Source: a virus
Strand: one strand, 5' to 3'
DNA length: 58,735 nucleotides
Virus record (IMG/VR): IMGVR_UViG_3300021379_000824
Span: 1 to 58,735 of that record
The position numbers were made by a program, and so were the translations under genes. The stretch's first letter is position 1; each line of letters begins with the position of its first letter. A model generated the notes under the pieces. The model was not told the origin of the DNA and did no database searches. It was given only the letters and a program-made list of their open reading frames with translations. Shown here in pieces: positions 24,303-36,400 of this stretch.

Positions 24303-25865
24303 TTATACTTTCAGCACACACTCGACTAATTTTTCTTCTGGGTCTGTATTTGTTTCTAATGCAATACCAACTAGAGCTCTTGTAGCTGTAGGCCCTGCAA
24401 CGCCATCTTCCCAAGCGTATACTGGTGTACCTTTTTCAATTACTCCTTTGCAACGAACAGGCACACGGCCTTTAAGAGCAATTGCTTGTCCGTCGATTTC
24501 TGAATTCATTAGATATGCCGGATTCTCACTTATAACACCAATTGCTAAATCGCTTGATTTACAAGGTTTTGTTTCTGCACTAACGTCTTCTTCTGCTGCA
24601 AATTTTGCTTGTGACACTGTCATAACAGTACCAACTGGATGTTCTTCTTCGGTTGTATATTTTTCAGCTAAGTCAGCATACTGTGCTTGTGTAGCAGTAC
24701 CGTTAAATAATACTGCTGTCAAGTTACCTGATGCATCTCTTGCTGCAATAGTATTTGGAGTTGCTGCTGTACTAGCAAGTCGTCCTGTGCCTGCAACATC
24801 TACATTTGTTGCTTTATCTGCTGTACCTCTAAAAGATGTTGCATGAATCTCCGCAAATTTTTCACTTGCGCCACCAATATTGTATACATTATCAGTTTCT
24901 GGATAAAGTCCGGCATCATCTGCTGCTACATTTCTAATAGAAACAATATTTACTGGCGAGCCTGCACCGCTACGCAATGCACCAAAAAAGATTTTATCTC
25001 CAACTTGGTTTTTAATGTTACCTTGATTTCCTGAAACAATGTTTACTAACAAATCATTGCCGGCGCCTACTGTAAATCCAGGATCACCAAAACGCACAAG
25101 ATCACCACCTGATTGTGCATCCTTAAATGATAAATTATTAGCTGAAATAAAACTACTAGCTTCTAAACCATTAATTTTTAAAGCGTTACTTGCTGTACCC
25201 CATATAATAGGTTCATCTGCTGCACCTGAGACTGGATCTCCTATGCTGTTATCTGTAATACCATCTGTTCCAGTATTAACAAAAGTAATACCTCTTTTAA
25301 TTAAGCTAAAACCTGTTAAAGCAGGAGTGCCATCTGGCTGTAATGTTGCAAGTGTAAATTCTTCATTTGAAATTACATATAAAGACACATCGTTAATTAA
25401 TGCAACAATAATTGTTTTTTCGTTCTCAGCATTATCAAGCACATTAACACTGAGCATTTGTGTTGTACCGCTACCGGCAGATTGAGGACCAACAAGTATA
25501 AATTCTCCGCCAGCTGTTTTACCGTACAATTGATTGCTTGTACTACTCCACCAAAGGTCGCCTTCGTTTAATCCTACTGGTTCAGTAGCACTTACTTCAG
25601 TGCCGCCTGCTGTTTTCCAAGCACTACCTGTGTAAAATTTTAATTTTAAAGTGCTTGAATCATACCAAACTTGTCCGTCAATTGCTTTTACTGGCGCAGT
25701 AGTACCTGAAAAAGATTCTAAAAGGTGTAGATAATTTTCGTTTTGTACTTCGCCGTATCCGCTGTAATTTCGTCCAACAAACTTAATGTCTGTTGTTTGA
25801 TCAATTGTGCCATCTTCAACTACTGTAAGTTGAGTGCCGTTATATCTGTTTACAATATATGCCAT
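24303..25865 (-). CDS. Tail fibre-family structural protein
   Basis: This 520-residue protein belongs to a set of three consecutive paralogs. All share an N-terminal domain of about 130 residues with NENYLHLLESFSGTTAP, GQVWYDSSTLKLKFYTG, GDLWWSST and FILVGP. The middle is a beta-rich repeat region (NVYNIGGASEKFAEIHATSF). The C-terminus, ADLAEKYTTEEEHPVGTVM through AIGVISENPAYLMNSE and ALKGRVPVRCKG, is a domain often found at the tip of marine phage fibres. The gene has a late-type promoter 25 nt before its ATG and GAGGAAA as ribosome binding site. It is a candidate receptor-contact protein; that role is inferred from domain position only. Confidence 0.75.
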   Translation of the reverse strand: MAYIVNRYNGTQLTVVEDGTIDQTTDIKFVGRNYSGYGEVQNENYLHLLESFSGTTAPVKAIDGQVWYDSSTLKLKFYTGSAWKTAGGTEVSATEPVGLNEGDLWWSSTSNQLYGKTAGGEFILVGPQSAGSGTTQMLSVNVLDNAENEKTIIVALINDVSLYVISNEEFTLATLQPDGTPALTGFSLIKRGITFVNTGTDGITDNSIGDPVSGAADEPIIWGTASNALKINGLEASSFISANNLSFKDAQSGGDLVRFGDPGFTVGAGNDLLVNIVSGNQGNIKNQVGDKIFFGALRSGAGSPVNIVSIRNVAADDAGLYPETDNVYNIGGASEKFAEIHATSFRGTADKATNVDVAGTGRLASTAATPNTIAARDASGNLTAVLFNGTATQAQYADLAEKYTTEEEHPVGTVMTVSQAKFAAEEDVSAETKPCKSSDLAIGVISENPAYLMNSEIDGQAIALKGRVPVRCKGVIEKGTPVYAWEDGVAGPTATRALVGIALETNTDPEEKLVECVLKV

Positions 25866-25890
25866 TCTTGTTGTTTCCTCGTGCTTAAAC

Positions 25891-25898
25891 TATTTATC
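25891..25898 (-). promoter_or_regulatory. T4-type late promoter (GATAAATA)
   Basis: On the minus strand GATAAATA stands 25 nt before the ATG at 25865 and just before the stop codon of the preceding gene (25900-25902). It is the same octamer as at 14190 and 30436. The leader holds GAGGAAA. Confidence 0.75.
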
Positions 25899-25899
25899 G

Positions 25900-27759
25900 C
25901 TAAACTGCTGAAGTACTGATCTCTCCTGTTGTAGGTGCCCATAAAGCAGATGCTATCTCCATAGAAATAGTTATTCGTGTTATTGTTAGGTTAACTGTTG
26001 CTGTTGGATCAGTGATTGCAAAATCACCAATTACGTTGACGTTTTGAACACCGGCACTATCAACAGCAGTTAGTGTTTTTGAAACACCGCTGTTAACATC
26101 AATAGGATCTGTTGTAGCTGTATAGTAATATGCGTGAATATTTGCAACGGTTCCATTCCTATCAGTGCTAGGTGTACTGATTTCTGATAATAATGTAGCA
26201 ATGTTAACAAGTAATACATCATCACAAGTACCATCGCCGTATGATCCTGGATTGTATGTTGTGCCTATTCCTGTTACGTCTAATCCCATTACTACCGGTT
26301 GTGAAAGAATTGCATCATCAACATACTTTTTGTTTGTAACATCGTTATTTGCAGTAGGAGTAGCAACATTCTTAATTTGTTTTGCATTGGTTAATTCAAT
26401 AGCATCAACACTGGTAATTTGTAAACCTTTTGTAGTTGAAATAGTATCATCGGTGATAGTCATTGTGTCACTACCACCACCGATTTGTAAATTAGTTAAT
26501 TTGCCTACAGTTGTCAAACTACTGTTTACAACACTGCTACCTAATGTATCCAAAGAAAGAACATTTGCTGTACCGATAAAATAACTATCATTTAGTTTAT
26601 TTAGAGCTATACCATGAGAACTTGTCCAATTATCCGTATCATAACTCCAAGTCCAACGTTTATCATCACCCGATACTCTAACAACTATACCAGCATCGTC
26701 TGCATCTATATCACTAATAAGTGTACTGTCGTCTGTAATTGCAAGTTCTATTTGCTTATCTTCGACACGCAAAGTAGCAACATCTAAACTTGTTGTATCA
26801 CCTTCTACTAATATATTTCCTGTTACACGTAAATCGCCTGCAATGTCTACAGTATATTGGGGTAATGCATTTTGGAAAAATCCAACTTTCTTTTCACTTG
26901 AATCAAAATACACACTGTCTTCTAAATTGTTGCTGTTAAATGCAAGTTTTAGATCTTGATTGCTTTTTTGTATTTTGAAATTTGTTACAGCACCGTCTTG
27001 TCTGATATTTAAATCTAAATCATCACCAAGATACAAACCGTTGTCGTTTTTAATAATTATGTACCCTGTGGTAGTATCGTTACTATCAGCACTTAAAAAA
27101 CTATTTTGATCGTAGACATTACCAAAATCGTCTATTAGATTTTTAGCAGATGTAGCACTACCTGTAAAAGTGTAATTACTAAACGCAGAACTAATGTTAA
27201 ATCCTACTTGGAGATTTGTAAATCCTGCTATTGTAGGAAATGGTGTAAATGCATCTTTTGTTTCAATGCCAACAATTGCCCCATTAATAAATCTTTTAAT
27301 TACTACTCTATTTTGCCCTAGTGTATCTTTTATTGTTTCAACAAAATCGCCTGTGCGTGATTGCGATTTATCATAATCCGGTCCTACTAATATTGTTTCA
27401 GTTCCGTTCCAAAAGAACATTTGATCTTTTGCACCGTCGATCCAAATATCTCCTGCAATTAATTCTGTTGGTTGTGTTGCACTGTAAATTGTGCTATCTG
27501 TACTTCTAAATGTTACACCATCATATACTTTTAATCTACCTGTAGAAGTATCATACCATAACTGTCCTCTAATTGGACTGCCAGGTGCAGTTGTGTTTGA
27601 AAAATTTTCAAGCATTTTGATAAAGTTTTCATTTATACTTTCACCAAATCCTTGATAGTTTTTACCTATAAGATTAATGTCAGCGGATGTAGTATCTAAC
27701 CTACCGTCAACTAATTCTACTAATAGAGACCCGTCTGTTTTATTAAGTTTATAGGCCAT
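25900..27759 (-). CDS. Tail fibre-family structural protein
   Basis: This 619-residue protein, the middle member of the three-paralog set, has NENFIKMLENFSNTTAPG, GQLWYDTSTGRLKVYDG and ILVGP in the shared N-terminal domain. It then has a beta-rich shaft with PQYTVDIAGDLRVTGNILVE and ATLRVEDKQIELAITDD. The C-terminus differs from both neighbours (VTNKKYVDDAILSQPVV, then a Thr/Val-rich end, SMEIASALWAPTT), so the set has a common attachment end and different distal ends, as expected for fibres. It joins the upstream gene by a TAATG overlap after GGAGG. No enzymatic motif is seen. Confidence 0.73.
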   Translation of the reverse strand: MAYKLNKTDGSLLVELVDGRLDTTSADINLIGKNYQGFGESINENFIKMLENFSNTTAPGSPIRGQLWYDTSTGRLKVYDGVTFRSTDSTIYSATQPTELIAGDIWIDGAKDQMFFWNGTETILVGPDYDKSQSRTGDFVETIKDTLGQNRVVIKRFINGAIVGIETKDAFTPFPTIAGFTNLQVGFNISSAFSNYTFTGSATSAKNLIDDFGNVYDQNSFLSADSNDTTTGYIIIKNDNGLYLGDDLDLNIRQDGAVTNFKIQKSNQDLKLAFNSNNLEDSVYFDSSEKKVGFFQNALPQYTVDIAGDLRVTGNILVEGDTTSLDVATLRVEDKQIELAITDDSTLISDIDADDAGIVVRVSGDDKRWTWSYDTDNWTSSHGIALNKLNDSYFIGTANVLSLDTLGSSVVNSSLTTVGKLTNLQIGGGSDTMTITDDTISTTKGLQITSVDAIELTNAKQIKNVATPTANNDVTNKKYVDDAILSQPVVMGLDVTGIGTTYNPGSYGDGTCDDVLLVNIATLLSEISTPSTDRNGTVANIHAYYYTATTDPIDVNSGVSKTLTAVDSAGVQNVNVIGDFAITDPTATVNLTITRITISMEIASALWAPTTGEISTSAV

Positions 27760-29810
27760 TAGGTACCTCCGTAATATATAATAAAGTTAAGTGTTACATA
27801 TGGATTTACAATGTTTATTGGAAGGTTTTGTAAATCAATTACACCACCACTAGTTTCTAATCTTGTGCCAGTACCAGAAGTATCACCGTTATTAGCAACA
27901 CTATCAGTGCCACTATAAGTTGCTGTAGATGTAGCATAATATTGGTTATCATCGCCATCATTTAGATCGTGTTTGTGTTCTGGCAAGTTTTCTTGCATTA
28001 CTGTAATTTCTTCATTACCAGCAGCATCGCCTATACCTGACACACCACTTGAAATAGCATTAGATGGTAACGATCCGCTTCCTATACCAGTTGCCATTGT
28101 AGGGAAACGTCCTCTTAAATCTGGAACTCTAAAATAGTTGTTGTTATCAGGTGCACCTCTATCTGTTGGACTACCATAATACCAAGTTGCTGAATTAGTA
28201 GGATCATATCCTAATGCTGTTTTTAAATTACCGTAAGTTGTATCAATAGGGTAGAAGCTGCCGTCACACAATAACCAATTAGCGGGTGCTGTTATTCCAC
28301 CATACATAATAATTGTGCCAACTGGCATAGTATCAAAACTACCAAATAATTGACTTGGTGTTGCCTTTTCCAATATACCAGATGCATTGTTATAAATCAA
28401 CAAAGTATCGTTTGTTTGATCAACAGTTGTTGCTAATGTTTGATCGCTAATAATTGCTGGTGCGGCTTGTGTTGAAAATGTTTTTGTGCTACCACCTGTT
28501 TGACCATCAAATACAAAACTGCTGCCTGTTATTTGTCCAGTCATACCAAATGTTGTTGTGCTGTTTAGTTTGCCTGTACTTCCAGCTGTGCCGCTTACAT
28601 TACCTGTAACGTTACCTGTCAAATTACCTGTTATTCTATTTGCATATAATGTGTCAAAAGGTAATACACTGCTACCAATATTTCTAACATTTGCAGAATC
28701 AGGAATTAAGTTTGCAAGTGTAATATTACCATCAATAGTAGCATTGCCACCAACGTTTAAATTTTTTGTTATTCCTACACCACCAAGTGTTGTAATAGAA
28801 CCTGTTGTAGGATTGTTGCTTTCTGTATCTCCTGTAACACTGATATTACTATCAGTTTTTATATTACCAATTACATCTAAACTTTCAGTAGGATTAAGAT
28901 TGTTAACGCCTACATTAGTGTTACTTTTAATACGTAAAGGAACAGCAAGTGTTCCGTTGTTGTTAATACGCAAATCAATAGGTGCACCGGGTATACTGTT
29001 TTCAACAATACTATTATTACCCTCAACTAATAAACTTAATGTTTTTGCAGTACCAACTTCAATACCATCATTGTTTTTTACTTGAATTTTTTCAGATACT
29101 TGGTTTACGATATTGTTACGCATTACTGTGGTTGTTGGTATAGATGCGCCGTTGATAAGTAAATTTGCTGCTAGATCAGCAGTGCCATTAAATTTAGCAG
29201 TTGTTAAACTTTTGTTGAAATTTACACCTACTTTTAATGGTGTTGTAGCACTATATCCAGCAAAAGGAGTTCTTGGAGAGAACTCAACTCTTGTGTATAT
29301 AGTAACTGGAATATTTTCTATATAATTAATAATTACAGGACGCTTAGGATTACCCGATTCTGTTGATTCTATTTCTTCTACAAGTGCTCCAGTTTTATTT
29401 TCATCAACATAATTTGGGCCTACTAATAACCAACCGCTTCCGGTATATAAATAAAGTTGACTTGTACTCGTGTTTACCCACAAGTCTCCTTTGACACTAT
29501 TTGCTACTTCTGGTTCGAAAGCGCCTTTTTTAAGCCCACCTGCAGCAACCCAGTTTGTGCCATCATATATTTTAAGCTGATCTATTTCTTGTGTAGTGTC
29601 GTACCAAAGTTGTCCTTCAACTGGATTAGTAGGAGGACTAGCATTAGCAAAGTTTTCTAACAATTGTAAGAAGTTTGTATTTACTGCTAAACCATAATCA
29701 GTTATAAGCCTACCAGGTAAGCTCAAACTTGTATCGTTGTTAAAACTACTTTCTTCTACTGTGATTTCACCTTTGTTTGCTTGATCTGTGAAAGGAACTT
29801 GATATGACAT
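27759..29810 (-). CDS. Short tail fibre-like protein with tail-collar domain
   Basis: This 683-residue protein has the shared N-terminal domain (NTNFLQLLENFANASPP, GQLWYDTTQ, GDLWVNTSTSQLYLY), a shaft with TGNLTGNVTGNVSGT, and near residue 490 the phage tail-collar domain: MPVGTIIMYGGITAPANWL, LCDGSFYPID, FRVPDLRGRFPTM, then the histidine-containing ENLPEHKHDLNDGDD. Collar domains occur in T4 gp12 and related short fibres, where histidines can hold metal ions in the trimer. This makes it the best candidate for the irreversible-adhesion fibre. The gene is coupled to both neighbours by short overlaps and has GGAGG. Confidence 0.85.
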   Translation of the reverse strand: MSYQVPFTDQANKGEITVEESSFNNDTSLSLPGRLITDYGLAVNTNFLQLLENFANASPPTNPVEGQLWYDTTQEIDQLKIYDGTNWVAAGGLKKGAFEPEVANSVKGDLWVNTSTSQLYLYTGSGWLLVGPNYVDENKTGALVEEIESTESGNPKRPVIINYIENIPVTIYTRVEFSPRTPFAGYSATTPLKVGVNFNKSLTTAKFNGTADLAANLLINGASIPTTTVMRNNIVNQVSEKIQVKNNDGIEVGTAKTLSLLVEGNNSIVENSIPGAPIDLRINNNGTLAVPLRIKSNTNVGVNNLNPTESLDVIGNIKTDSNISVTGDTESNNPTTGSITTLGGVGITKNLNVGGNATIDGNITLANLIPDSANVRNIGSSVLPFDTLYANRITGNLTGNVTGNVSGTAGSTGKLNSTTTFGMTGQITGSSFVFDGQTGGSTKTFSTQAAPAIISDQTLATTVDQTNDTLLIYNNASGILEKATPSQLFGSFDTMPVGTIIMYGGITAPANWLLCDGSFYPIDTTYGNLKTALGYDPTNSATWYYGSPTDRGAPDNNNYFRVPDLRGRFPTMATGIGSGSLPSNAISSGVSGIGDAAGNEEITVMQENLPEHKHDLNDGDDNQYYATSTATYSGTDSVANNGDTSGTGTRLETSGGVIDLQNLPINIVNPYVTLNFIIYYGGT

Positions 29811-30412
29811 TAAGTATTACCTCCACTTAAACTTTGTACTCTAACCGTGTAATCAATTTGTATAAGTCTGTTTAACGATTTTTGCACAGGATGGAAAATC
29901 ACGTGTGTCAAAAGTCTGCCACTTCCACTAGGAGAATATCCAACTAATCCTAGTTCATCAAAAACAAATTGCGCTTCAGTATCTGCTGCTGTATCAAATG
30001 CATCTTGTCCATCTGGTTCACCATAATCTAGCAATGCACTTACAACAATATCAGTATAATTTGTACCTGTCACATGACGTGTTTCGATTTTATTTCTTTG
30101 TGGATCGACATTATTTACGGAACGGTCGTCGACTACTTTTTGATATGTTTGATTGTAAAGGCTGGCATTAGTACCAGTGCTGTTTGGTGTTAAGTATGTA
30201 ATAATACCAGTTGGATCAACACTAGTACCACCGTTGCCAAACGCCATTTCATAGATAAAACCTTCTCCGGCATTACCTAAACTTTCAGCAAGACTGATAC
30301 TCATATTTTCATAATGAATAGCATTACGCTTGTTTACAAATACGTGTCCAGAATCTGGATTATGTATTTTAATATGTCCTTCTATGTGTACGCCACTTTG
30401 TTCATTAATCAT
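29810..30412 (-). CDS. Baseplate-associated structural protein, unknown
   Basis: This 200-residue protein (MINEQSGVHIEGHIKIHNPD) sits between the giant baseplate gene and the fibre genes. It contains EGFIYEMAFGNGGTSVDPTG and ends in LNRLIQIDYTVRVQSLSGG, a beta-rich pattern seen in small conserved proteins in this position in marine T4-like phages. It probably joins fibres to the baseplate, by position. A late-type promoter at 30436 and AGGAACGGA drive it. It starts at the second of two nearby ATGs; the first is out of frame. Confidence 0.68.
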   Translation of the reverse strand: MINEQSGVHIEGHIKIHNPDSGHVFVNKRNAIHYENMSISLAESLGNAGEGFIYEMAFGNGGTSVDPTGIITYLTPNSTGTNASLYNQTYQKVVDDRSVNNVDPQRNKIETRHVTGTNYTDIVVSALLDYGEPDGQDAFDTAADTEAQFVFDELGLVGYSPSGSGRLLTHVIFHPVQKSLNRLIQIDYTVRVQSLSGGNT

Positions 30413-30435
30413 ATTTTCATTCCGTTCCTATATTG

Positions 30436-30443
30436 TATTTATC
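30436..30443 (-). promoter_or_regulatory. T4-type late promoter (GATAAATA)
   Basis: On the minus strand GATAAATAC stands 23 nt before the ATG at 30412 and overlaps the last codons of the giant gene. The following bases AATATAGGA are also found after the late-type element at 54505, which supports both being functional. Confidence 0.75.
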
Positions 30444-33400
30444 GGGGTAGCGATATTGTTTTGTCTGTTATAAATTTAGCAATTTGATTTTCACTGTCTG
30501 CTATACTTTTTCCTGGATCTGTCCAAGTTTTTCCTGTTTTTCTAATTACTTCAATTATGGTTCCATTTGCAGGTGGATCAATATAATCTGCCAAATATAA
30601 TGCAGTTACAGTGCTATCTCCCCACACAATTGTTTCCATTGTAACTTCTGGAGCACGAGTAACATCTGCTTCTGGTGAATCTTGATCTATTGTGTGGTCA
30701 AACTCTACTATATTATCTTTACGTAATCTAGTACCTGCTAAGAATACATCAATTTCATCAATACTGCTTGGTGTGAAATCAAGTATAAATTGTTTACTAC
30801 TACTATCACCAATAAATGTTGTTTTTATAACTTCATCTTTGTATGGAATATTTTCTTCAATGCCTTGGCCTGTAACTTTTGTGCCTACTTCATAAGTAGA
30901 TTTTACACCAGTGCCTAGTGTACCTCTACGTACCTGTCTTAACAAATTGCCATCCAATGTGTAATATTCAATACGTTCTTTATCTATCCATACAACACCT
31001 GGTGTACCTAATGCTTTATTAGGTGATTGTATACCAGTTGAGTCTTTTAATTGAATAACTTGATCATAATAATTCAAAGGTTGTTGCAATTCATATTCGT
31101 TTTGATTGTTTAATCTCTTATAATGATATCTATTCAACATATCTTTGAATATTCTAAATCCAAATTTTGGTTTACTTGTCTGTGCAGCAAATTGTAACAC
31201 ATCGATTTTATCATTTGGTAGTACTTTTTTATAAAGTTGTACACCGTCTTTTGCAGTAGATATTTTATAATCTTTTTGTGGAACTTGGATTTCTCCGTTT
31301 ACAAATACCCAAACATAATTTGCACTCAGTGCTGGTTTTTGTAATTTAACAAAACCTTTACTCAATAAGTTTTTATCAATGTATTCTTGAGAACCAACAG
31401 GTGCTTGATTTGTATTCCATACAACATCATAACTGTTTCTTTCAAACTCATTAATGTCATGATTGCTAAACGTATACACACTAACTGTTTCCCAAGCATC
31501 TGGTGCTTCTTTTAAGACTAAATTATCTGTCTCAACCAGTGTTACATCTAGTAATTTTAAATCTGCTGTGCTTTCATCATTTGCAACCATTGCAGGAGTA
31601 TCATCAGTGCTTTTTAATTCAAACAAGTCTCTAACATATCCTTGTAGTTCAATAGTCATATTATCACCATCACGAGTAAAACTTTCTACTCTTGCATTAA
31701 CTATTGTGCTATCGTCTGTTAATCTAAATGACACATCTTGGTCTCTTACTAAGTCGTCAAGTGCAGAACCATTTTCAATTACAACTTGTGTGTTAAAGAA
31801 GAAATACTCTGCATCTCTTATAATAAAAATTTCTAATTTTGCACCAGGAAGTGCAACATTGTTTGACAAAATTTCAACCCTGCCATTTAGAGGATCATAA
31901 TTCCATTCTTCGTCTGATAATAAAACTTCATCTAAATAAACAATAACATCTTTACTGTCAATTGCAGTAGTATCTTCAAATTGCCAGGCTTGAATGTCAT
32001 ACTGTCTCGCTATAGTTGTAGTATAACCAATTCTGTATCCCGGATGTAAAAACTTTGACCCTTTTTCACGCTGTACTAATACATTGCTTGCATATGGTTT
32101 TTTCAAAGAAGGTACAGCAACATCGTTTGTAAATCTGTGTGTAATGTTTAACCCATCAGTAACCATGGTTTTATCGATAACCATTTCACTAAACTGATTT
32201 AGTTTTTCACTATACACAGTGTATCCAATTACAGTGCCTTCATCTAAAACGGTAGGAAATTCTAAAGTACCAAATCCATCAGCATTAGTATCATATCCGT
32301 ATTGTGTAGCAGGTTCTTGTTTGACTCCATTCACAGTAACAAAAGTACTTTGTTCTTCTGTAAAACGTATGGGCAATTCGTAATATGTATTTGTCCCATC
32401 TGCAATAATATTATCACTATCTAAAATATTGACTCCGTTGGTTCCAATGCTTACAATTGTTAAATTTTTGTTTGCAGCGATTGCAGAACTATCTGCTAAA
32501 CTTAGAAGTCTAGTTTCAAAATCTAGTTTTAAATCAGCATTGTCTATAACTTCACCTTCGACTGTTACAACCACAGTATTTTCTGTCTGCGGAAATGCGT
32601 CAAATTCCCATTCTATTGTTGTGCCATCTGTAAGATAACTTCTTGTAGAAATAATACCTTGTCCTTCGCTAACACGACTGTAAACTTGAATATCAACTGC
32701 ATCTAAAACTTGGCCAGGTACTTGTTCTTCAGGGCCTTTACTAGTAGTTGGTGTAACAAATCCATCTCCATCCACAACAATATCACCAGGATCTATACCT
32801 GTTGCTGTGGTATACTGAAATCCTCCACCTTGTAAACTAACGTCAAATGCTGTGCTTTCAGGTGTAAAGCTACCGTCGCTGGTTGATTTTCTCACAACAA
32901 TTACATCATCAGCTTTTGTAGTAATCACATCGCTATCTAAGAATATAGTTAATGAAATATCGTCACCTTGTGGTGATACCATTTTTGCATTAGGATTAGT
33001 TCCTGTAGCAGGATATGCAGGATCATCAATACGCACATTGTTTAAATAAACATTGTATGTGACACCCGATTCTAATACTTTAGACAAATTAACTATTTGT
33101 GTACTTCCGTCTAAAACAATTATTTCATCTTCATTGTTTATATCATAGGTATCAAAATCAATGCCAAATCCTTGTAAGTCCCAACCTAGACTTTCTCCAA
33201 ATCCAATGCTATCAACTTGAACTCCACCATAATCAACTCCGTCCATTAACTGAGATAATTCTTTACCTGGCATTCCGGTTGTTGGATTGTAGAAGAAATT
33301 AATTCTATCCGCTGCTGTCAACAAGTCAGTTGATTTTTTATAATTAATAATTACTTCTGCATTATTTGCAGGTGCATTAGTAAAAGTTATTCTTCCTGTG

Positions 33401-36400
33401 TATCTTTCATAACTTCTTGTTTTATCTAATTCGTTTGATATTGTAAAATCACTTATTAGTTGGTCTACGCCTCCTACAGTAATTGAAATATCTGCACTAC
33501 GAGTACTCAAAGGCCACTTCAAATTAAATTCTGTTAAGCCACCATTGCCAACAAATGTTTCTGTTTCGTCTAAAGTTGTGAACAAGTAATTGCCTGAAAC
33601 TCTATCAAATTTCATTAACATATGTGTGTTACGCACTAAGTTATTGCCTATAACAGCATAAACAATAGCCTCTTCGCCATCTTCATTTAATCCACCATTA
33701 ATAGTAACTGTAGGTGTATTGAAATATTTTGCACCAACAGTATCTACTTCAATATAACCAATGCTGTCACCACTTAGATAAGCAAAACCTTCAAGTGTTG
33801 GACCACCGCCTCCTTCGACTGTGATATTCGCAGTGTTTACATATCCGCTTCCGCCACTGTAAATCACAAATTCTTTGATTTCAAATCCTACATTATCATA
33901 CCAATTACGTTTTGGATATTCTAAAACTTCGCTGTCTACATTTTCAAAATTATTGTTTATAAATTTAATTGCTTCAGGTACAACCTTTCCTACCACAGGA
34001 TCATAACTTGGAGGCAAATCAAAATCAGTGACGTTGGTTTGTGTTGGTTCAATCTTTTCATAAGCACTTACATATTCTCTAATCTTTGTACTATAAGGTT
34101 TTACCTCACTGATATACTCCTGATAATTTGGTAAGTTATCATTTTGATATGTGATTTTTTGCGCAAGTTCACCTACATTGTGTTTTGCGGTTACAAAACT
34201 AGATTTGAATATCCAGTCTACATCAATTTGTTCACTAATAGCATATCTTACACTACTGAAGAATAATTTGTTCCATTCAACTTCTAATTGATCTACAAAC
34301 AAATTATTTTGAATCGTATTTAAAATAATACGTGTTTCTTGTGTAGGTTCTCTATCATAGAAACTTGTGTCATAAATTTGCTTATCATAACCTACAGATT
34401 CGTTTTGATACAATGTTGTTGTAAATTGAATTGTACCATTTTGTCTACCAATAGTTTTATAATTTACAGTATAATCAACATTTGATTGATTGTCAATCTT
34501 TTCTAACAACAACCAGCCGCCTGTGCCTATGGTTTCAATTTTAATAACACTACCAATTATGTCATCTAAACTTTCTAATTCATATGCACCTGGAATAATA
34601 AAGTTTATTGCTGTTTCTGCATTATATCCTTGTGCATACCAATCTTCATAGTTCCAATAAAGTGTAGTGTCGTAATCTTGTATTTGATTTCTAAACCACT
34701 CGCCTGTACTTGCAATCCAGTTGTAGATTGCCCAGAAACCACCTATGCTAGAATCGTTTTTAACAAGTACACTAAATGGACGTACAATCAATGTTGTGTT
34801 ATCTAAATAATTTTTACCACCATTTAAGATTTCAACACTTGTAACTTGTCCTAAGTTGTTTATGTATGTTTTAATTTCTGCACCATAACCTGTGCCTTCA
34901 ATTGTTACAGTTGGGCCATCTCTTGTTGCACCGCTGGTATAATTACTGTCAATATAGCCACGCCCTGCATTTGTAATTTGTACTTCAGTTATCGTACCGT
35001 CTTCAATAATCGGTGTAAGAACAGCCTGTTCAATTTTTGCAGTACCAATAAAACGTAATAAATTTTCACTTTCTATTTCTGTATCCCATAAATGACTATA
35101 TTTGCTCGGAGCAGGATCAATTTGTTGCAATGGTGATATATCAAACTCATCAACAACTACATAACCTTTCAAAACACCATTTACACGCTCAACAATCTGT
35201 TTGAGTGCTTCTTTACGGTTTACAAACATACTTTGGTTTGGTTCATTTAAAATACCAAAACGTCTAGCAATACTTACTCTAGTATCTGGCAATTGAATAT
35301 TTTGTTCATTGTATCCAACAAGACTATCTACCCATTTGTCAACAATGTCTGTATTAGGTTTGCTACTTGCTAAACCTTCTGTTAACAATTGGTATTCGCT
35401 ATGTATGTTATTTTCTTCATTATCAGAAACTGAATAATCAATATGTAAAACTGTATTTTTATCTTTGATTAAATTTTTAACATTGTGTAACGCAAATGTT
35501 TGACTGTCAAAAAGATTAATATATCTGTATCCTTGTCCTGCAGGATCTTTAATTAAATTTTCTACATTATTTGCGCTAATATTTCTGCCATAAGTGTTTG
35601 GAACAGTAGTCTTTCCTTTGACCCAGAAGTAATATCTAGGCACTGCAATACCTGTTATTGCATCATATGTGTTTGTAATTGTATATGTATCATCGCCGTA
35701 TAAACTTAAACCACTTATACCATCTGCTAAACCTTCGGTTGTATCTGCTATACTGTCCCATTCGCTGGGTAGATATTCACTTTCTACCCATTCGTATACG
35801 TCAATATCAAACCCTGGCACTATTTGATTCCAATAGTTGGATTTATATTGTATATCTCCTTGATATGGTGTATACCATTTTACAGTATCTATATTCCACC
35901 ATAGCTTTCCAACGTGTTCTTTGCCCCATAAATCAGCAGATCCTGTATTTGTCGATCCAGTGTTATAAACAGCAGGATCATAATATAATTTGTAAGATAT
36001 TTCTTGCTCTGCTGGTCCAGCAATACGTCCTTGAATCGGATCAATAAAATCTAAATATGTAATTAAATCTTTTGTTGTTTTGTCGTATAACCACACACCT
36101 TTAACTTTTGCTAGATTGACATATCTATCAACTTCGGCAGTAAGTGTCCAAGCTGTTGCACCTATGTTAGTTCTAAAATCTTGTATGACTCCAACATTGT
36201 TAGTACTATCTCCTAAAATAACATCTAGTGGTTGAGATGGCGCAACCATATACAGGTGGTTTCTATTCAAATATCCATATGCTCTATTTGCCTGTGTCAC
36301 ATCTGTACTTGTAAATAATTTTTCAGCATAGATCATTCCGTCTTTTGTTTCGTTCAAAACTTCATACAAATATACTTGCGAATTGTCTTTTACTGCGTCA

